Assembly (NCBI GenBank): GCA_019614645.1
Contig: JABWDB010000115.1
Coordinates: 1-64,000 of the forward strand
Length of the DNA: 64,000 nt
Reading direction: 5' to 3'
Source of the DNA: Stratiolaelaps scimitus
Lineage: Eukaryota; Arthropoda; Arachnida; Mesostigmata; Laelapidae
Below, in pieces: positions 1 to 12,000 of the stretch (positions are counted from its first letter, which is position 1; every line of letters starts with the position of its first letter). Below the pieces are notes generated by a model. That model was given only the letters and a program-made list of their open reading frames with translations. It ran no database searches and was not told the origin of the DNA. The position numbers were made by a program, and so were the translations under genes.

Positions 1-180
1 CAATTGCGTTTGCGACGTGAACAAGCTATACGACGAAATCCGTTGGAGCCCGAGCAGCCTCTTGTTCATCGTGGTGCACTACCTCGCTTGCGGGTCGTCA
101 CTCGGTTCTTGCGACGAGTGATTTTTAACACGGCCATGGAACAACCTGAAATCATTCCGATGGAAAAATCAGGCTCTTGA
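1..180 (+). other. C-terminal end of an unidentified reading frame, cut by the window edge
   Basis: The plus-strand frame starting at base 1 is open for 59 codons and ends at a TGA (178-180). The peptide is arginine-rich, with a RVVTRFLRR patch and an acidic, proline-containing end (MEQPEIIPMEKSGS). The lack of a stop to the left edge and its position beside retroelement remains suggest the tail of a larger mobile-element protein. I do not recognise the family, and a chance open frame cannot be excluded. Confidence 0.3.
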
Positions 181-193
181 GCCCGCGAGGACA

Positions 194-655
194 GTGTTTG
201 TTGACGCTGTGGAGATTCAGGAGGTGGAGCGCATGCCTCCGGCTCCCGAGGTACCCCCGATTCCCAGGTCGGTGTGGGTGTGCCGCCTCTTGATCTTTGG
301 CGGCCTTCTCCTCTTTGCCCTATGTATCATTCTTTCTGCTGTATGGTCGGGTGGGCTGGACCCGATCGTACAGGTTGAAGTTGAGACCCCTGAGGGTCCT
401 TCAGCCACCACGGAGAACACCCGGATTGTTTTGAAGGCTGGGTTCTCCATCATTGTTGACCTTAATCATTTTTCGTGTAAGGGTCTGGTGTGTGTCTCCG
501 CGAAGCGTCGAATGTGTGTAGTCTTGCCAGACTCTGGAGTTGAAGAGGATGACGGAACGTTACCATTCGCGATCAGCGCAGTACCAGTTGATCGTCTTCA
601 GAAGTTGCATCGCCTCTGTGGCGGATTTCCGGCATACCAGGTCGTCGGACTCTGA
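194..655 (+). CDS. Unidentified ORF with one predicted membrane segment
   Basis: This frame is open for 153 codons. The coordinate given begins at a GTG, so the true start is uncertain; the first ATG is at about 233. A proline-rich stretch (PPAPEVPPIPR) is followed by a strongly hydrophobic segment near residues 31-50 (LLIFGGLLLFALCIILSAVW), then about 100 more polar residues with several cysteines. It begins just after the stop of the left-edge frame, so both could belong to one element, for instance an accessory ORF of a retroelement. No family motif was recognised. It could equally be a relic frame with no product. Confidence 0.3.
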   Translation: MFVDAVEIQEVERMPPAPEVPPIPRSVWVCRLLIFGGLLLFALCIILSAVWSGGLDPIVQVEVETPEGPSATTENTRIVLKAGFSIIVDLNHFSCKGLVCVSAKRRMCVVLPDSGVEEDDGTLPFAISAVPVDRLQKLHRLCGGFPAYQVVGL

Positions 656-823
656 GCGCTGCCTGAGCAGAACCGGCTGGACCACGCAGAAATTTTGTGT
701 GCTCTGGCGCAACAATCGTTTTTGTTGGACAAGAGTCCAATATTTTAAGCATCAATTTTATAAACGAATAAATAGTCATTAATTAAATATTGGTCATTGC
801 GTTTTTTTTTTGTGTTGTTGTAT

Positions 824-1294
824 TTATGTTGTTTCCTCTGTGGTTGCTTGGTAAGGATTGTCTGGGTCGGGTATTCTTGCATATGTTTCTCTTGTTCTTC
901 TATTGTACATAAGGTAGATTGCGCATACTATTGATATTATTATGCATAGTATAATTGTTGTTCCACTGGTTATTTTCCATCCTAGGCACTCTGCTTCATT
1001 TTTTGGTCTGGGTGTTGTGGTGCTGGGTGTTTGGTGTTTCTTGTAATCTTCCCATATATTTTCTCCTAGTGGTGGTTCGTTTATTCTTAGGCATACCCGG
1101 TTTGGTGATGCTCTTTGTTGGCACAGAATCTCATTCTCAATACAATAGTTAGGAAATACTTCTTTTGATATTTCCGTAATTATACAGCTTATTTCTAATG
1201 TGATACATTTTGGATTGCAATCACTGTATGTAAAGAACGCGTTTATACTTTCAATGATGATCAGTGTTGTGACAACGGCCTGGAGGGGCTGCAT
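824..1294 (-). CDS. Env-like or accessory membrane-protein ORF downstream of a Copia pol fragment
   Basis: This minus-strand ORF of 156 codons overlaps the last bases of the Copia pol fragment in another frame. It has a type I membrane-protein layout: a hydrophobic N-terminus (residues about 5-20, ending near INAFF) resembling a signal peptide, a cysteine-rich ectodomain (residues about 25-105) with a Thr/Pro-rich stem (STTTPRPK), a hydrophobic helix (about 110-135, TIILCIIISIVCAIYLMY) and a short charged tail. Copia elements normally end at RNase H. A few retroelement lineages carry an extra envelope-like frame here. The function is inferred from architecture only. It could instead be host or viral sequence picked up by the element. 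Confidence 0.45.
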   Translation of the reverse strand: MQPLQAVVTTLIIIESINAFFTYSDCNPKCITLEISCIITEISKEVFPNYCIENEILCQQRASPNRVCLRINEPPLGENIWEDYKKHQTPSTTTPRPKNEAECLGWKITSGTTIILCIIISIVCAIYLMYNRRTRETYARIPDPDNPYQATTEETT

Positions 1295-1642
1295 GCTTTC
1301 AGCTCGGACAATCCAGCCAGCCGTGTCAAGCGCTGTAGTGAAGCTTTAGTTAGCGGTTTGGTTAGCAGATCTGCTTCTTGTAGTTCAGTTGGTGTGTATT
1401 TTACCTTTAGATCGCCATTGTCAACTCGCTCTCTGATGAAATGATACTTCACATCAATGTGCTTGGATCGTTTGTGAAACTGTGGGTTGAGGATTAAGTG
1501 CAGACTGGTTATCTATCTGGATGATAGGTATTTCATCATGCGAGAGCTCATGCAACAGTCGTTTGAGCCATAGTGCAGACTTGGCTGCCTCAGCTGCGGC
1601 CACAAATTCAGCTTCTGTCGATGATAGTGCCACGGCGTTCAC
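1261..1642 (-). pseudogene. 3' end of a Copia (Ty1/copia) pol gene: RNase H C-terminus
   Basis: Two minus-strand frames together cover the end of a Copia polyprotein. The upstream one (1454-1642) has the RNase H motif ALSSTEAEF followed by the DNQSAL motif. The downstream one (1261-1452) has VKYHFIRERV and the QEADLLTKPL ending typical of Copia. The frames are separated by a small deletion and frameshift near 1450-1495, so the copy is dead. Everything upstream (RT, integrase, gag) is missing: at about 1640 the sequence switches abruptly to BEL/Pao pol on the opposite strand. Confidence 0.8.
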
Positions 1643-3890
1643 ACTCCGGGGGAAAAGGCTGATTCAGGAGCTGTGGCAGGAAGACCTCAAATGGGACCAG
1701 CCGCTGCCGACTACGGCTCTTAAAAAATTCAAGGGATGGGCCGCCGAAGTCGAACCACTCTGTAGTCTGCGGATCCCGCGACACTATCACTGCCCGAATC
1801 GGCCTGTGGCCAGGTACGAGCTCCATGTCTTCGGGGACGCGTCGGTGACGGCATATGCTGCAGTTGCTTATTTGTTGTCGATCTACGACGATGGTACAGG
1901 CGACTGCGCATTAGTAATGTCGAAATCCCGACTCGCCCCCCGTAAAGCGATGACACTACCGCGCCTGGAACTCATGGCGGCTGTAATAGCGACGCGCTTA
2001 CGTGCGTTCCTGTTGGAACGGCTGGCCGTTAAGGTGGACAGCGTAGTGCATTACACCGATTCGTCCACGGTGTACCACTGGTGCACCGTGGAGAGACCGA
2101 CGCGCTGGAAAGAATTCGTGTGCAATCGGGTTGCTGAGATTCAGCGCGTAGCACCTGCCGAGGAGTGGTACCACGTCGACGGCAACGAGAATGTGGCAGA
2201 TTTCGCAACCCGCGGGGTCACTGCCGAACAGCTCAAAGAGAACGATTAGTGGTGGCATGGGCCCCGATGGCTCCGCAACCCGATCGAGGAGCGGCCATGC
2301 CGCAAACTAAGGAGCGCTGGTGAGATGGAACCAGAGGCGGTCGTTGAGCAACGGATCGTTATCGCTCCGGTAGTCATCCGCGAGCCACTGGTTGACATAT
2401 CGAGGTTTAGTTCGCTACAGACGGTATCGCGAGTGGTGGCACTTGTACTTGCCGCCACCCGCCGTATGCGTCGTCAGAGGCCCCTGTCCCCCACTGCGCT
2501 CCGCTCTCAGGCCGAGATTCTTCTCGCACGGTGGACCCAGGAGCTACACCTCAAGGAAGAGCGTGATGCCTGTTGTCGCGGCGAGAGGCCACCGAGCAAG
2601 TCCCCCCTTGCACGATCTCAGCTATTCCTCGACGACAGCGGATTACTGCGAATCAAAACTCGGTTGAGCACGGCACAAAGGATTACATACGACGAAGCCA
2701 ACCCAGTCGTCGTCCCCGGTCAGGCCCCTCTCGCTCGTCTGCTGATCATATACCACCACCGTACAAACGAGCATTTCGGCGCCAACGTCATCCTCATCGC
2801 ACTGCGTCAACGGTACTGGATCTCGAGAGGGCGGCAGGTGATCAAGAGCCTGTTACACCGCTGCGTAACTTGTCGGATGGCCCACGGACCGGCCGCGAGC
2901 CAGGTGCAGCCACCGCTGCCGACGGAACGGGCGTCACTCGTCGTGCCCTTCAAGTCAACTGGGCTGGACTTCTGTGGTCCATTTTTTGTCCGCGGTCGAG
3001 AGGGAGCAGCGAAGACATATATCGCGCTCTTCACGTGTGCCGCCACGCGCGCGATACACCTGGAGCTGGTGCCGGCGATGGCAACTCCCGACACGCTGCT
3101 CGCTGTGCGTCGGTTCCTGGCAGCACAACCGGGATGCGCGAGCATTAACTCTGATAATGGACGCTCCTTCGTGAAGGCCGCAACGGAATTCAAGCGCCTG
3201 TTCAACAGCCTACGTGATCCTGCCTGCCGTGAGCTCCTTGCCGCGCGGCGAGTGGAGTGGACATTTAACTGTCCCAAGGCACCCTGGCATGGCGGGTACT
3301 ATGAGCGCCTAGTCGGAACGGTCAAGGTGGCACTCCGGAAGACTCTGGGCCGCAGCTTAATCGGCTACGAGGAGCTGCGGACCATTGTCGCCGAGCTCGC
3401 CGCCGTGGTGAACAATCGACCGCTCACATACGCCGACAGCGACGCTGATGCCCCGCGTCCGATCACACCGGCACAGTTCATGCATGGTGGCCCGGTGGGA
3501 AACCCGTTGGCGTCGGATCTACCCCTGGACGCGTTGGGCCCGAACGGAGCGCTACCTGCGAGACCGCTGGACGCTGAAACGCTGCGTACCGCCCTGCTAC
3601 GGCGTACTAACTATTATCGGGCGTTGTCGGTGCGCTGGTTCCGAGAGTACCTACTGATGCTCCGATCTGCACAGGCTGGCGCGGTGGGACGCGCGCGCGA
3701 GATCCGGGTAGGTGACGTATGCCTGCTCAAGGAGGATAACCTCCCGCGCGTCAAATGGAACTTGGTACGCGTAACCGAAGCTTATCCGGGACGGGACGGC
3801 GTCGTTCGCACATACGGAGTCCGTTTTGTTAATGGCTACCAGTCGAGGCGTGCCGCTCAATTATTGCATCCGCTGGAAGTTGTAGAATAA
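1641..3890 (+). pseudogene. BEL/Pao retrotransposon pol, 3' half: RNase H and integrase
   Basis: The plus-strand frame begins at the Copia junction with a typical BEL linker (LWQEDLKWDQPLP), then RNase H (FGDASVTAYAAVAY, LPRLELMAA, YTDSSTVYHW, VADFATRG). A TAG at 2247-2249 interrupts it just before the WWHGPRWL segment, and the same frame continues to 3890 as integrase: the zinc-binding region near 2750-2870, the catalytic core (STGLDFCGPF, a middle block with INSDNG, and AP-W-HGGYYERLVGTVK) and a C-terminal domain. Apart from the stop the 750-codon frame is clean, suggesting a recent copy. Gag, protease and RT are absent on the left and no matching LTR was seen on the right. Confidence 0.85.
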
Positions 3891-6340
3891 TAACACCTTC
3901 GTCCCTAGTAATAATGACCCGAGAATGAATAATTGCGTTACGTCAGAGCAATACTACTTGTATTACAATAATTCAATAATGATAACATGGACTGCGCCCT
4001 CATGGGCTTGTACGATCTTAAGAATATAATTTTATAAAAACTAATTATCCTCCTCTTTCTCTTTGATTTAAACAAAGGAGTAGATGGGTGCACTACCCGT
4101 CCGCCCATCTAGGTGGACTGTGCAATATTGTGTTGAATAGAATAGTTGTATTGGTGGAAGTTGCACGATTGTGTTGAAACGTGCAGGAGAAATGTACCCT
4201 TGTGATAAATAAATACAGGCGTCTGCTGTGAACATGACAGAACACATGCAGAGATGTAGAGAGCACAGACGCCAGTGTGTCCATGTAGAGAGATGAATCC
4301 GTGTCTTCCTTGCGTAGAACAGGCGCTAGGTGTAAGCCGTTAGCCAACCGTCCGACAGAGTAGCACGCGTACACTTAACACTATACGATCCGAGCCACTG
4401 TGAATTAGGAATTGACCACTGCCCCTCCCCTTTCCCCACAGTAACTATGCAGTAACGATTATATTCTGTTAATGACGTCATCAATTACGAACCCGACAGT
4501 GAACGTGTTCGTAAAGTGTGACCTAATGCATAGTTACATTGCCCAATGTCGTCGAAACGATTGTGTTCCAATGTAGTGTCACAAACAGGAAGAACACATC
4601 GATGCGTGACAAAACTCCACAAAGCAAAACCGTAATTGATGTTCCCAGCTGGAAGGCACTAAAGATGGCCATAAGAATTTTCTGAAGTATTATTGCTATG
4701 GAAGTGTGCCTTATATCCTCTCATGAGTGTAGTTTGTAGTCTAGGCAAACAACTATTGTGGCTTGAATTGTGATGTTGAAACTGTAATAATATAAGAGAA
4801 TGGTCATTCGGGATTACTATGGTGTATTCAATAACTTTAAAAATATTGGTGGCCTATTAACTTCTTTTAGGGTGCAATTGAAAAAGGGTGCACAGACGGG
4901 CTATGTTAGTGCCTTTGAATTTCATGCACTTTGATCAGATGAATGTACGTCAGTGCAAAGAAAGCCAGTTAAATATATACGACGAAAAATTGGGTTGATA
5001 CATAAGTCCGCAGTGAACATCGAGTAAATTTGAAACGCAAAATATTTATCAAAATAGAGACTTTTATCAACTAAAAATGTTTCATTCTGTCCCTAGAAAG
5101 GTGTCTCATTTTAAATAAGTAAATATCTGAAGATACTCTTTGATTTTAACAAATTGTAAATGTCTAAATGGAAGAGTAGAATGAATCAGCAGTCGAAGAG
5201 TCGCATAGAGGCGATGTTTGTAGCCGGGGACAGCATATATATATATATATATATATTAGATTGTTCTCATGTTGTATAGTAGCAGTTGATTTTACAGTAC
5301 GGCTAATTACTTCCATAGGTCGTCCGTCGAAGTTTGTTAAACCAGCGTTCCGTCATCCAGGTATATTAGCTCATACGTAGAAATCCACCGTAGCTGAATA
5401 AGATAACAGTGATAGATTGGCGAAACCCTCATGCTTATATCGAAGTAGTTAGACTTTGTTTGTAATGAGTACTTCGACCGGCATGGTAATAAAACTAAGT
5501 TCAACTTGTGCAACTTGCACTTGCAACTTGTGCAACTTGCAAGTGCAATTTGAAATACTCTATTTAAATAATATTTTTTAGGGGAAAATATTACGCTATA
5601 TATTGTATCACTGTCAGCTATCTGTGACGTCTATCTTAAATACACAAATTCCGCTGCATGAATTCGTGCGCATATTTCACTGCCAAACATATACGTCAAT
5701 GCGCATATGTGCCGTGTGTTTTACCGATCCATACGAGAACAAGAGTATTAGATTTTGCTCATGTTGTTTTAACGTAAATCATACCCCGAGATTCGCATTG
5801 TGAAGAAGACTTCCGTATCCTGCAACCGTCTATGCAAATGTAATAGTAGAGTTATGGCCATTGTATGGGTATTGGCTCCGTATCAGACTGTATCAGCGAT
5901 GTATATCAACATAAGCCTATAGGGTCATTGTTTGGAATTGTTCATTGATCAGATTACTTAGCTGATACACATTACACAAATATGTATAACGTTTGTTGTA
6001 TATGTTTGTATAATAAATTGACGATAGATAAAGGTCGAAATTCTGAATGCAAGTTTCAGTTTTGGCGTAAAAGCCGAGCAGAGGTTTCTCGGTTCCCTGC
6101 GAAGGACAATTCGAAGCGACCGTTCTGAACGAACGCCTCGCACACACCAGACTTCGTTTCTGTTTTCCTTTCCAAGTTTGTCAACCTGTAAATAATATTT
6201 GGCTTAGTTAACATACTTGGAGGCTAATTATGATCAGGTGCTCTATGCAGAAAGTCAACTAATTTCTAATTTTTTATTATGAACCATGTCATGGAATACG
6301 ATATATTCCACAACCATGACCCGTCTACTCCTGCGGAGTC
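3891..6340. other. Non-coding stretch, AT-rich
   Basis: I found no supported gene. It contains a possible short solo LTR at about 4131-4381 (TGTT...AACA ends, internal AATAAA, but no matching flanking duplication), an (AT)n run at about 5235-5256 and a small direct/inverted repeat of CAACTTG units at about 5505-5550. The ORFs here are short, lack family motifs and show no splice pattern. Confidence 0.4.
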
Positions 6341-6351
6341 GGACTAGTTTT

Positions 6352-6500
6352 TTTTTGAGAGGAGGACATTTTCTTCAAACGCGCGGACACCACCAGAGAT
6401 AATCCAATCTCCGTGGAAGTGGGCCGATCCAGTGCAGGGTTGACGTGGATGACAAAACGCTTCTGCCTGCTAAAACCGTCCTCTGTTGAGAGTGTATCTC
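6352..6500 (-). repeat. Short retroposed repeat, family A, copy 1
   Basis: This shares about 140 bases with 7295-7443, including a GCCGATCCAGTGCAGGGTTG core, and begins with a T-run on the plus strand. The T-run is a poly(A) tail read from the other side, so the repeat points to the minus strand. A third partial copy of its tail end lies at about 27521-27565. It is either a SINE or the 3' end of a LINE; it has no clear pol III box. Confidence 0.65.
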
Positions 6501-6539
6501 TTCCCCAGAGTCGGCACGCTTGGCATTACTTCAATCTCT

Positions 6540-6890
6540 GGGGAAGATGTGTACTGCTCCGGTTAGTGTTCTATAGCCGGGTGCCTTAGTCTCCTATGAC
6601 TACTGTGGCTTCCGTGCTGGGGTCCTGCCTGGGAACCCTCGATCACCTAACACCCGCCCGTAGCGAGAATGCGCGGGAAGAAACTGGTGAAGGAGGAGGC
6701 CCCCGTGACAGGCCAGCCAATCTACCCAAGAGGTACCGTCTGCTCGGTCCACCTATCCCCGGCCCACCTGAGCGGGAATGCGCGGGAGAAGCCGGTCTAG
6801 CTAAAGGTGAAGCGGGCCTCCGAGACCCCCCCCCCGGCGGAAGGGCTTTGGTGGCTCACTCGGGCCCTTCTGTCGGAGCAGTTGCGACAC
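6540..6890. repeat. GC-rich repeat fragment, probably LINE 3' region
   Basis: The base composition changes sharply to GC-rich, with repeated CGGGAATGCGCGGGA-like units, a run of Cs near 6825 and an open plus-strand frame (6596-6928) of low-complexity Gly/Pro/Arg composition. This resembles the untranslated 3' region of a non-LTR element rather than a protein gene. The identification is by composition only. Confidence 0.35.
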
Positions 6891-7294
6891 TGAAACTGTG
6901 CAAATTCCCATTTGGTCTCAATCACTAATGACTGCTAACGTACATTACACTTCCCGGTATCGCTTAGCGCATTTCTTCAGTAAAGCCGGTGAGATGTGTA
7001 CAAGCCCTGCCACGAGCACAGCTCATGCTTCTTATCATACGTACATGACGGACTCTCAGCTGCTTTTCTCTCTCTCTGCAGACTTCCTTTCTGGGACCTC
7101 TCTCCGCTTCCCGTCTGTAAACGGCTACGGTGGTCAATTGGGTGTCCGTAGAAAGCCCCATATCTGTAAACACGCAGTATTCGTTACGCATACAGGGGGT
7201 GTACGGTGCTTTTCTTGCTGCATAGTGGTAGCTGTGCCGCACACCACTACTATTAGTTGCCACTACTAATTTTCAAATCATATTGCGTAGATAC

Positions 7295-7443
7295 CTTTTT
7301 TTTTTTGAGAGGAGGAAATTTTCTTCAGACACCACCAGAAACATTCCAGTCTTCGTGAGAGTGGGCCGATCCAGTGCAGGGTTGACGTGGATGACAAAAC
7401 GCCTCTGCCTGCTAAAATCATCCTCTGCTGAGAGCGTATCTCG
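7295..7443 (-). repeat. Short retroposed repeat, family A, copy 2, with target-site duplication
   Basis: This 149-base insertion is flanked by a perfect 16-base direct repeat, CATATTGCGTAGATAC, at 7279-7294 and 7444-7459. A T-run at its left end marks the poly(A) tail of a minus-strand insert. The body matches 6352-6500. It sits about 240 bases upstream of the start codon of IR gene 1. Confidence 0.85.
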
Positions 7444-7685
7444 CATATTGCGTAGATACTGCACACTCAGATTTGAGCCTTCGACTCTCCAAAACTCCCT
7501 TTGATTCTAATGATGCCTTCGATACCCACCACGCTATGCCCGCAAGCGGAGCGTACATGTATCCCAAAGGAATCAATGCGCTGCCGCTTTGTATAGAAAT
7601 GTTGAACTGACAATATATTTTCAACTCCTGTAGGCATGGAATACGGAACATTTAATATGCCACCACTAATCATCAGTGACTTAGT

Positions 7686-9010
7686 ATGGCGACCGTGATG
7701 CGTTTCCCGTACCGAAATATATTCAATGCAACGGATAAGTTCCTTCGATTTGCTATTATCAATGTAAGTACAGCTACTGATAGGTAAAATGCTTAAAAAG
7801 AGTAAGTTCAATTAATTCAATGTAACGGATGAGAGAATGAATATTTGGATCTTGAATACATGGGTTACATTACAATTTGCAAAGCCTGCGCAGTTCTGAC
7901 GTGTTGCGTTTATAAGTACGAGACCAAAAGTAGAACCGCCAGTACTGAATCTGATTAAGGTTGTGCAGCCTTCCTAATTCAGTGGGTGCAATTGTCGAGC
8001 AATTGTAATTTATACTTTATCTTGGGATTTTTTGGAAGATTAGAACATCGGTACGTTATTTGCTAAAAAAAGTAGTGAACTAGTCTTTTAACTCGACATA
8101 TTTTGTAATATTTTGAATTAATTTAAATAACCTAAGCACACTAAACAACCTTGACAAAAATATGTGGCTTTCGTGCGAAAAGAACCGATTGCAAGACCAG
8201 TATCTGTGTAAATAAACAGTAGCAAAAAGTAGCTAAATCGTGAATTTCGCCAATATACTTTGAGAAATTGCAGAGGATATTGTGAGGATTCCAAAGTGTG
8301 TAAAGCTAAGAATCAAAAGTAATGGTCTCTAGCTCTTTTGCACTAAAGAACTTCGTATATAAACTGACAGCGATTAGTTTGGTTAAAGGTGAAAGCGATT
8401 ACTATCAAGGTATAATGCAAGATTGGTAACCTGTCGATTAAGAAGGTATTTTACTTGATAATCACGAGTAACATCTAATTTGCCCTACTAAAATAATGCA
8501 GTTTTACCATGTATGTACATATAATACAATACACTTTATTAACACAACCAACAAAGATTAAAAGAAGCAATGTGAATTGCGCGTAGAAGACAAGGAACGC
8601 GCCACGCAAGCACATTGTTCGCACAGGTCTTTGGTGCTATAACTTCTTTTTGTGGTATAACTTAATAAAATTGTCGTCTTTTCGTATCCTTTCTTGTCCG
8701 TTTTAAGTTCGCCCCGTACGTCAATCAGAGTAGACAGGATGATCATGTGGTAGCCCATGGCCCATTTGTGGTGTTCGCTGACTGCATACAAATGATCTCA
8801 AAGTATAGGTTGGTTTCCATAATAACAGATACATAGCTTCAATAGAAAATGTTTAATGACATTAATCGAAGATATCACTATATAAATACAAGCGAAACAT
8901 AGGCTGTACTTCACATTGGCGAGCGGTAATCTCAAATGCGATACATGTGATATTCCTGTGTGTGTATGCCAAACACCTATGCTACACCTCATTGCGTTAA
9001 TCGCCTGTTC

Positions 9011-9043
<33 letters not shown>

Positions 9044-12000
9044 CATAGGGACAATAGCGCTTAGGAGTCCGTCAAGTCCGTCATTCCTTACGAAGCAATG
9101 CTAAAAGCGGTACCGTGGACGTTAAATGTTGGCTGAGAGTCAGCCCGAGAACCTTTAATAGCGCTTATAGCGCTCTCACGTAGTCGCTATGGCACAAACG
9201 TTCCGTTACCATCGAAAGTGACCGCCTTACCACCCACTTGACATATTCAATACCAGTTTTTTGCCAACACAAAAAAGTATTCTCAGAAATCTTACCAAGA
9301 GGTTAACCAATGAACGTGGTTCATACACTTAAGCATTTTGTGAGTCGTCCTTGAATATGTTGAAAAATATCCAATAATAGCAGAGGACACAATACCGTAG
9401 GTTTACCTAATATATGCGTGTTACTTCAAAGTTAATTTTTCATGCTTGAAATGTTTGCAGCCTTAAAATTATAATGTGCAAGTCATCATTGCAATTATTG
9501 GCTTCAAAGAAGTAACGTAACAGACTTTACCTAAAAATATTTATGAAATATTCCTATATTAATTTCATATTTCTATAACTCGCTGTTCATGACTTATTTT
9601 CAGAATATCTATCGTTTCAAATAAGGATATGCCAATTGGACGTGACCTAGGAAACGGCAGCTTCACAGGCATCATGGGCATGATACAAAGAAACGTATAA
9701 CTCTAGTCCATTAGACTCATGCTAGTATTTGGTATCAGAAACTATATACAGGATGTTCAAAAAAGTCATGCAGCTACAAGCATCCTCACGGACGTGCTAA
9801 CGATAATATAACTAGCTTTCAGAGTGAAACAGCTTCAAGCAATAAATCTGGCGGAAAAGTCCTAACCAAAACGTATTGTGCGCAAAGATGTGTAAAACAA
9901 ACTTATTATTGAAATAGGCGTATTGATAAAGAGCGTGTTATTAGTCATAGATAGAAGTTGTGTATATTTGTGTGCGCAAGTTGATTTTTTTCCGACACCT
10001 ACTCATGTTCAAGTTTAATTACCGTATATAGTCACACCCAACTACTGAACGTTGCTCCCAAATTTGTAGGAAATTGACGCATTTCTAGGGCCCGGGTCCC
10101 AGTCGCTAGGACGCTTTCCGTTCGTGGAAGAGGCAAATGGTGCAATTGGCGATTTCCGTCTGTTAGCGTTTAGTCCAGCGAAGGTAACAAATTAGAGCAG
10201 AATGTATGTGGCAAACCCATTTTGTTTAATGTCATAAATTTCATGTTTAAGCATATTTATTGGTTATGATATATTGATTTTCCATGTCTATGTCAAGGTT
10301 TAGACGGTTGATACGAACAGGTTGTTTTATATAGCTGTGACAAACCACTGACATGTCCGCTACAGGGGAGATTTCACTACGACTCAGCAACGCGCTATGT
10401 TCTCCAAACATCAAGGACAATATCGTGTTTTAAGGCTGTTGAACGCACCGACAGACAATAAAAAAATGGCCGACTGATCTCTGTGGACCGTATTGCCTTA
10501 TAATGGACACGTAGTTAATATTCGAATAAGTGGAAGAGGTGATACGATAAAAGCTACTTCCAAAAGCTGTATTCATTCAATGAGAAACTTTTGTTTGTCT
10601 GTTGGGTAAAATATGATCACTTAGGTGATTAGCCCATTCAACTTCGTCTTGGCCTTCGAGCTTAACGTATGGCTTTGCGTTATAGCAGCCATTGTGATAC
10701 TTCCATTCATTTGCTGGTTGTTTTCCAGGTAAGTTTTCATCGACAACTAATCCAATGTCACAAATCGTTCCGTTCCAACGGTCAAGGTCTAAATATCAGC
10801 TGGAAATCTATCTCATACTTATTCGATTACATTCGAATTTTTTCGTATCCAAACACAAAGTAGACACACACAAGGGCTCGAAATGCTTAGCCCCAATTAC
10901 CCTACTGAATAACTCGTAGGCTCGATTAGGGATTCGAGACTCGATTCGCGCTTGATTGGGGATCATAGTTTGACCATCGTTTGACCACTGATCTTGTCAT
11001 AATCTCACTTTCCACAGATGCCCCACACCCTCGAATGAGGTATTGACTGAATCCTACTTCAGATTTCTCTGGGTGATCTTTTGTTACGCTATCCGTCAAG
11101 GTAAGCTTGCCAGATCTAATTCGTCTACTGTCAAAGTTAAAAAAAAAGCGAAACAGCGCTCTGTTCAGGATTAATTAGACTAAGGATTTGTACTTTCTAC
11201 TAAGTATCTGTGGCACATACTTTTACTGTGTGACTATAATCTACAGGGTGTCCCGAAAGGTACTCAACCCTGTAGCCGACTAGGTAAAATATGAATGTTA
11301 ATTCATGTTCTTCTCTTTTCCTAAACTTATATATTTTGATAGCAGCATGGAAAAATAAAAATCTAGAGAGTAGAATCGTAATGGACATAAAACCTTGCTT
11401 AAAATAAAATCAATCTTTTTCGATTTTCACTGATGCCCACCGCACGAAAACAAGCGTACGATATGTATGTTACATAGCCGCAATGCCGCACTATAATCAT
11501 GAGGTCCACTGCTTGCCATCAGTGTGGAGTTCCCTCTCTCGTGAAATGCGAGCACTTGTGTCGACAGGCAGTTCATCACCGGATTATTAAAACATATTAA
11601 TAAAACGTAGATACCGTAGGCTGTGAAATCTGTGCCATGAGGGTTATCTCTGGCCACACTATTTGACAAATCGTGATTAGATAAACCGAAGGTTACTAGC
11701 CCTCGAACCCAGTGCCTAAGCGCCGTCTGGTTTCTTCTGTACCTGACAGGCCACCTCATTTTTACTAGTTACAATCCCGCTTATTGAATTCCATAAAGAT
11801 GTACCATATTACAACAGTTCTATGAAGAATAATAAATAGGATACATGTTTCAGGTGAGATAAAAAGTCAGAGCAATTGGCTTCGTATCTGTATATTAAGC
11901 TTCCTGCTGAGCATTTCATTAACGTTCATGAACTTCTTCAACTCGGAACTCATGTCTTCGATAATGATAAAGAATAGTGAGGATTTTATCGACAGCTTTG

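Noticed and set aside
4131..4381. Possible solo LTR (TGTT...AACA, AATAAA inside)
   Set aside because: The flanking five bases (TATTG and CTATA) do not match, and no second copy was seen. Kept only as a remark.
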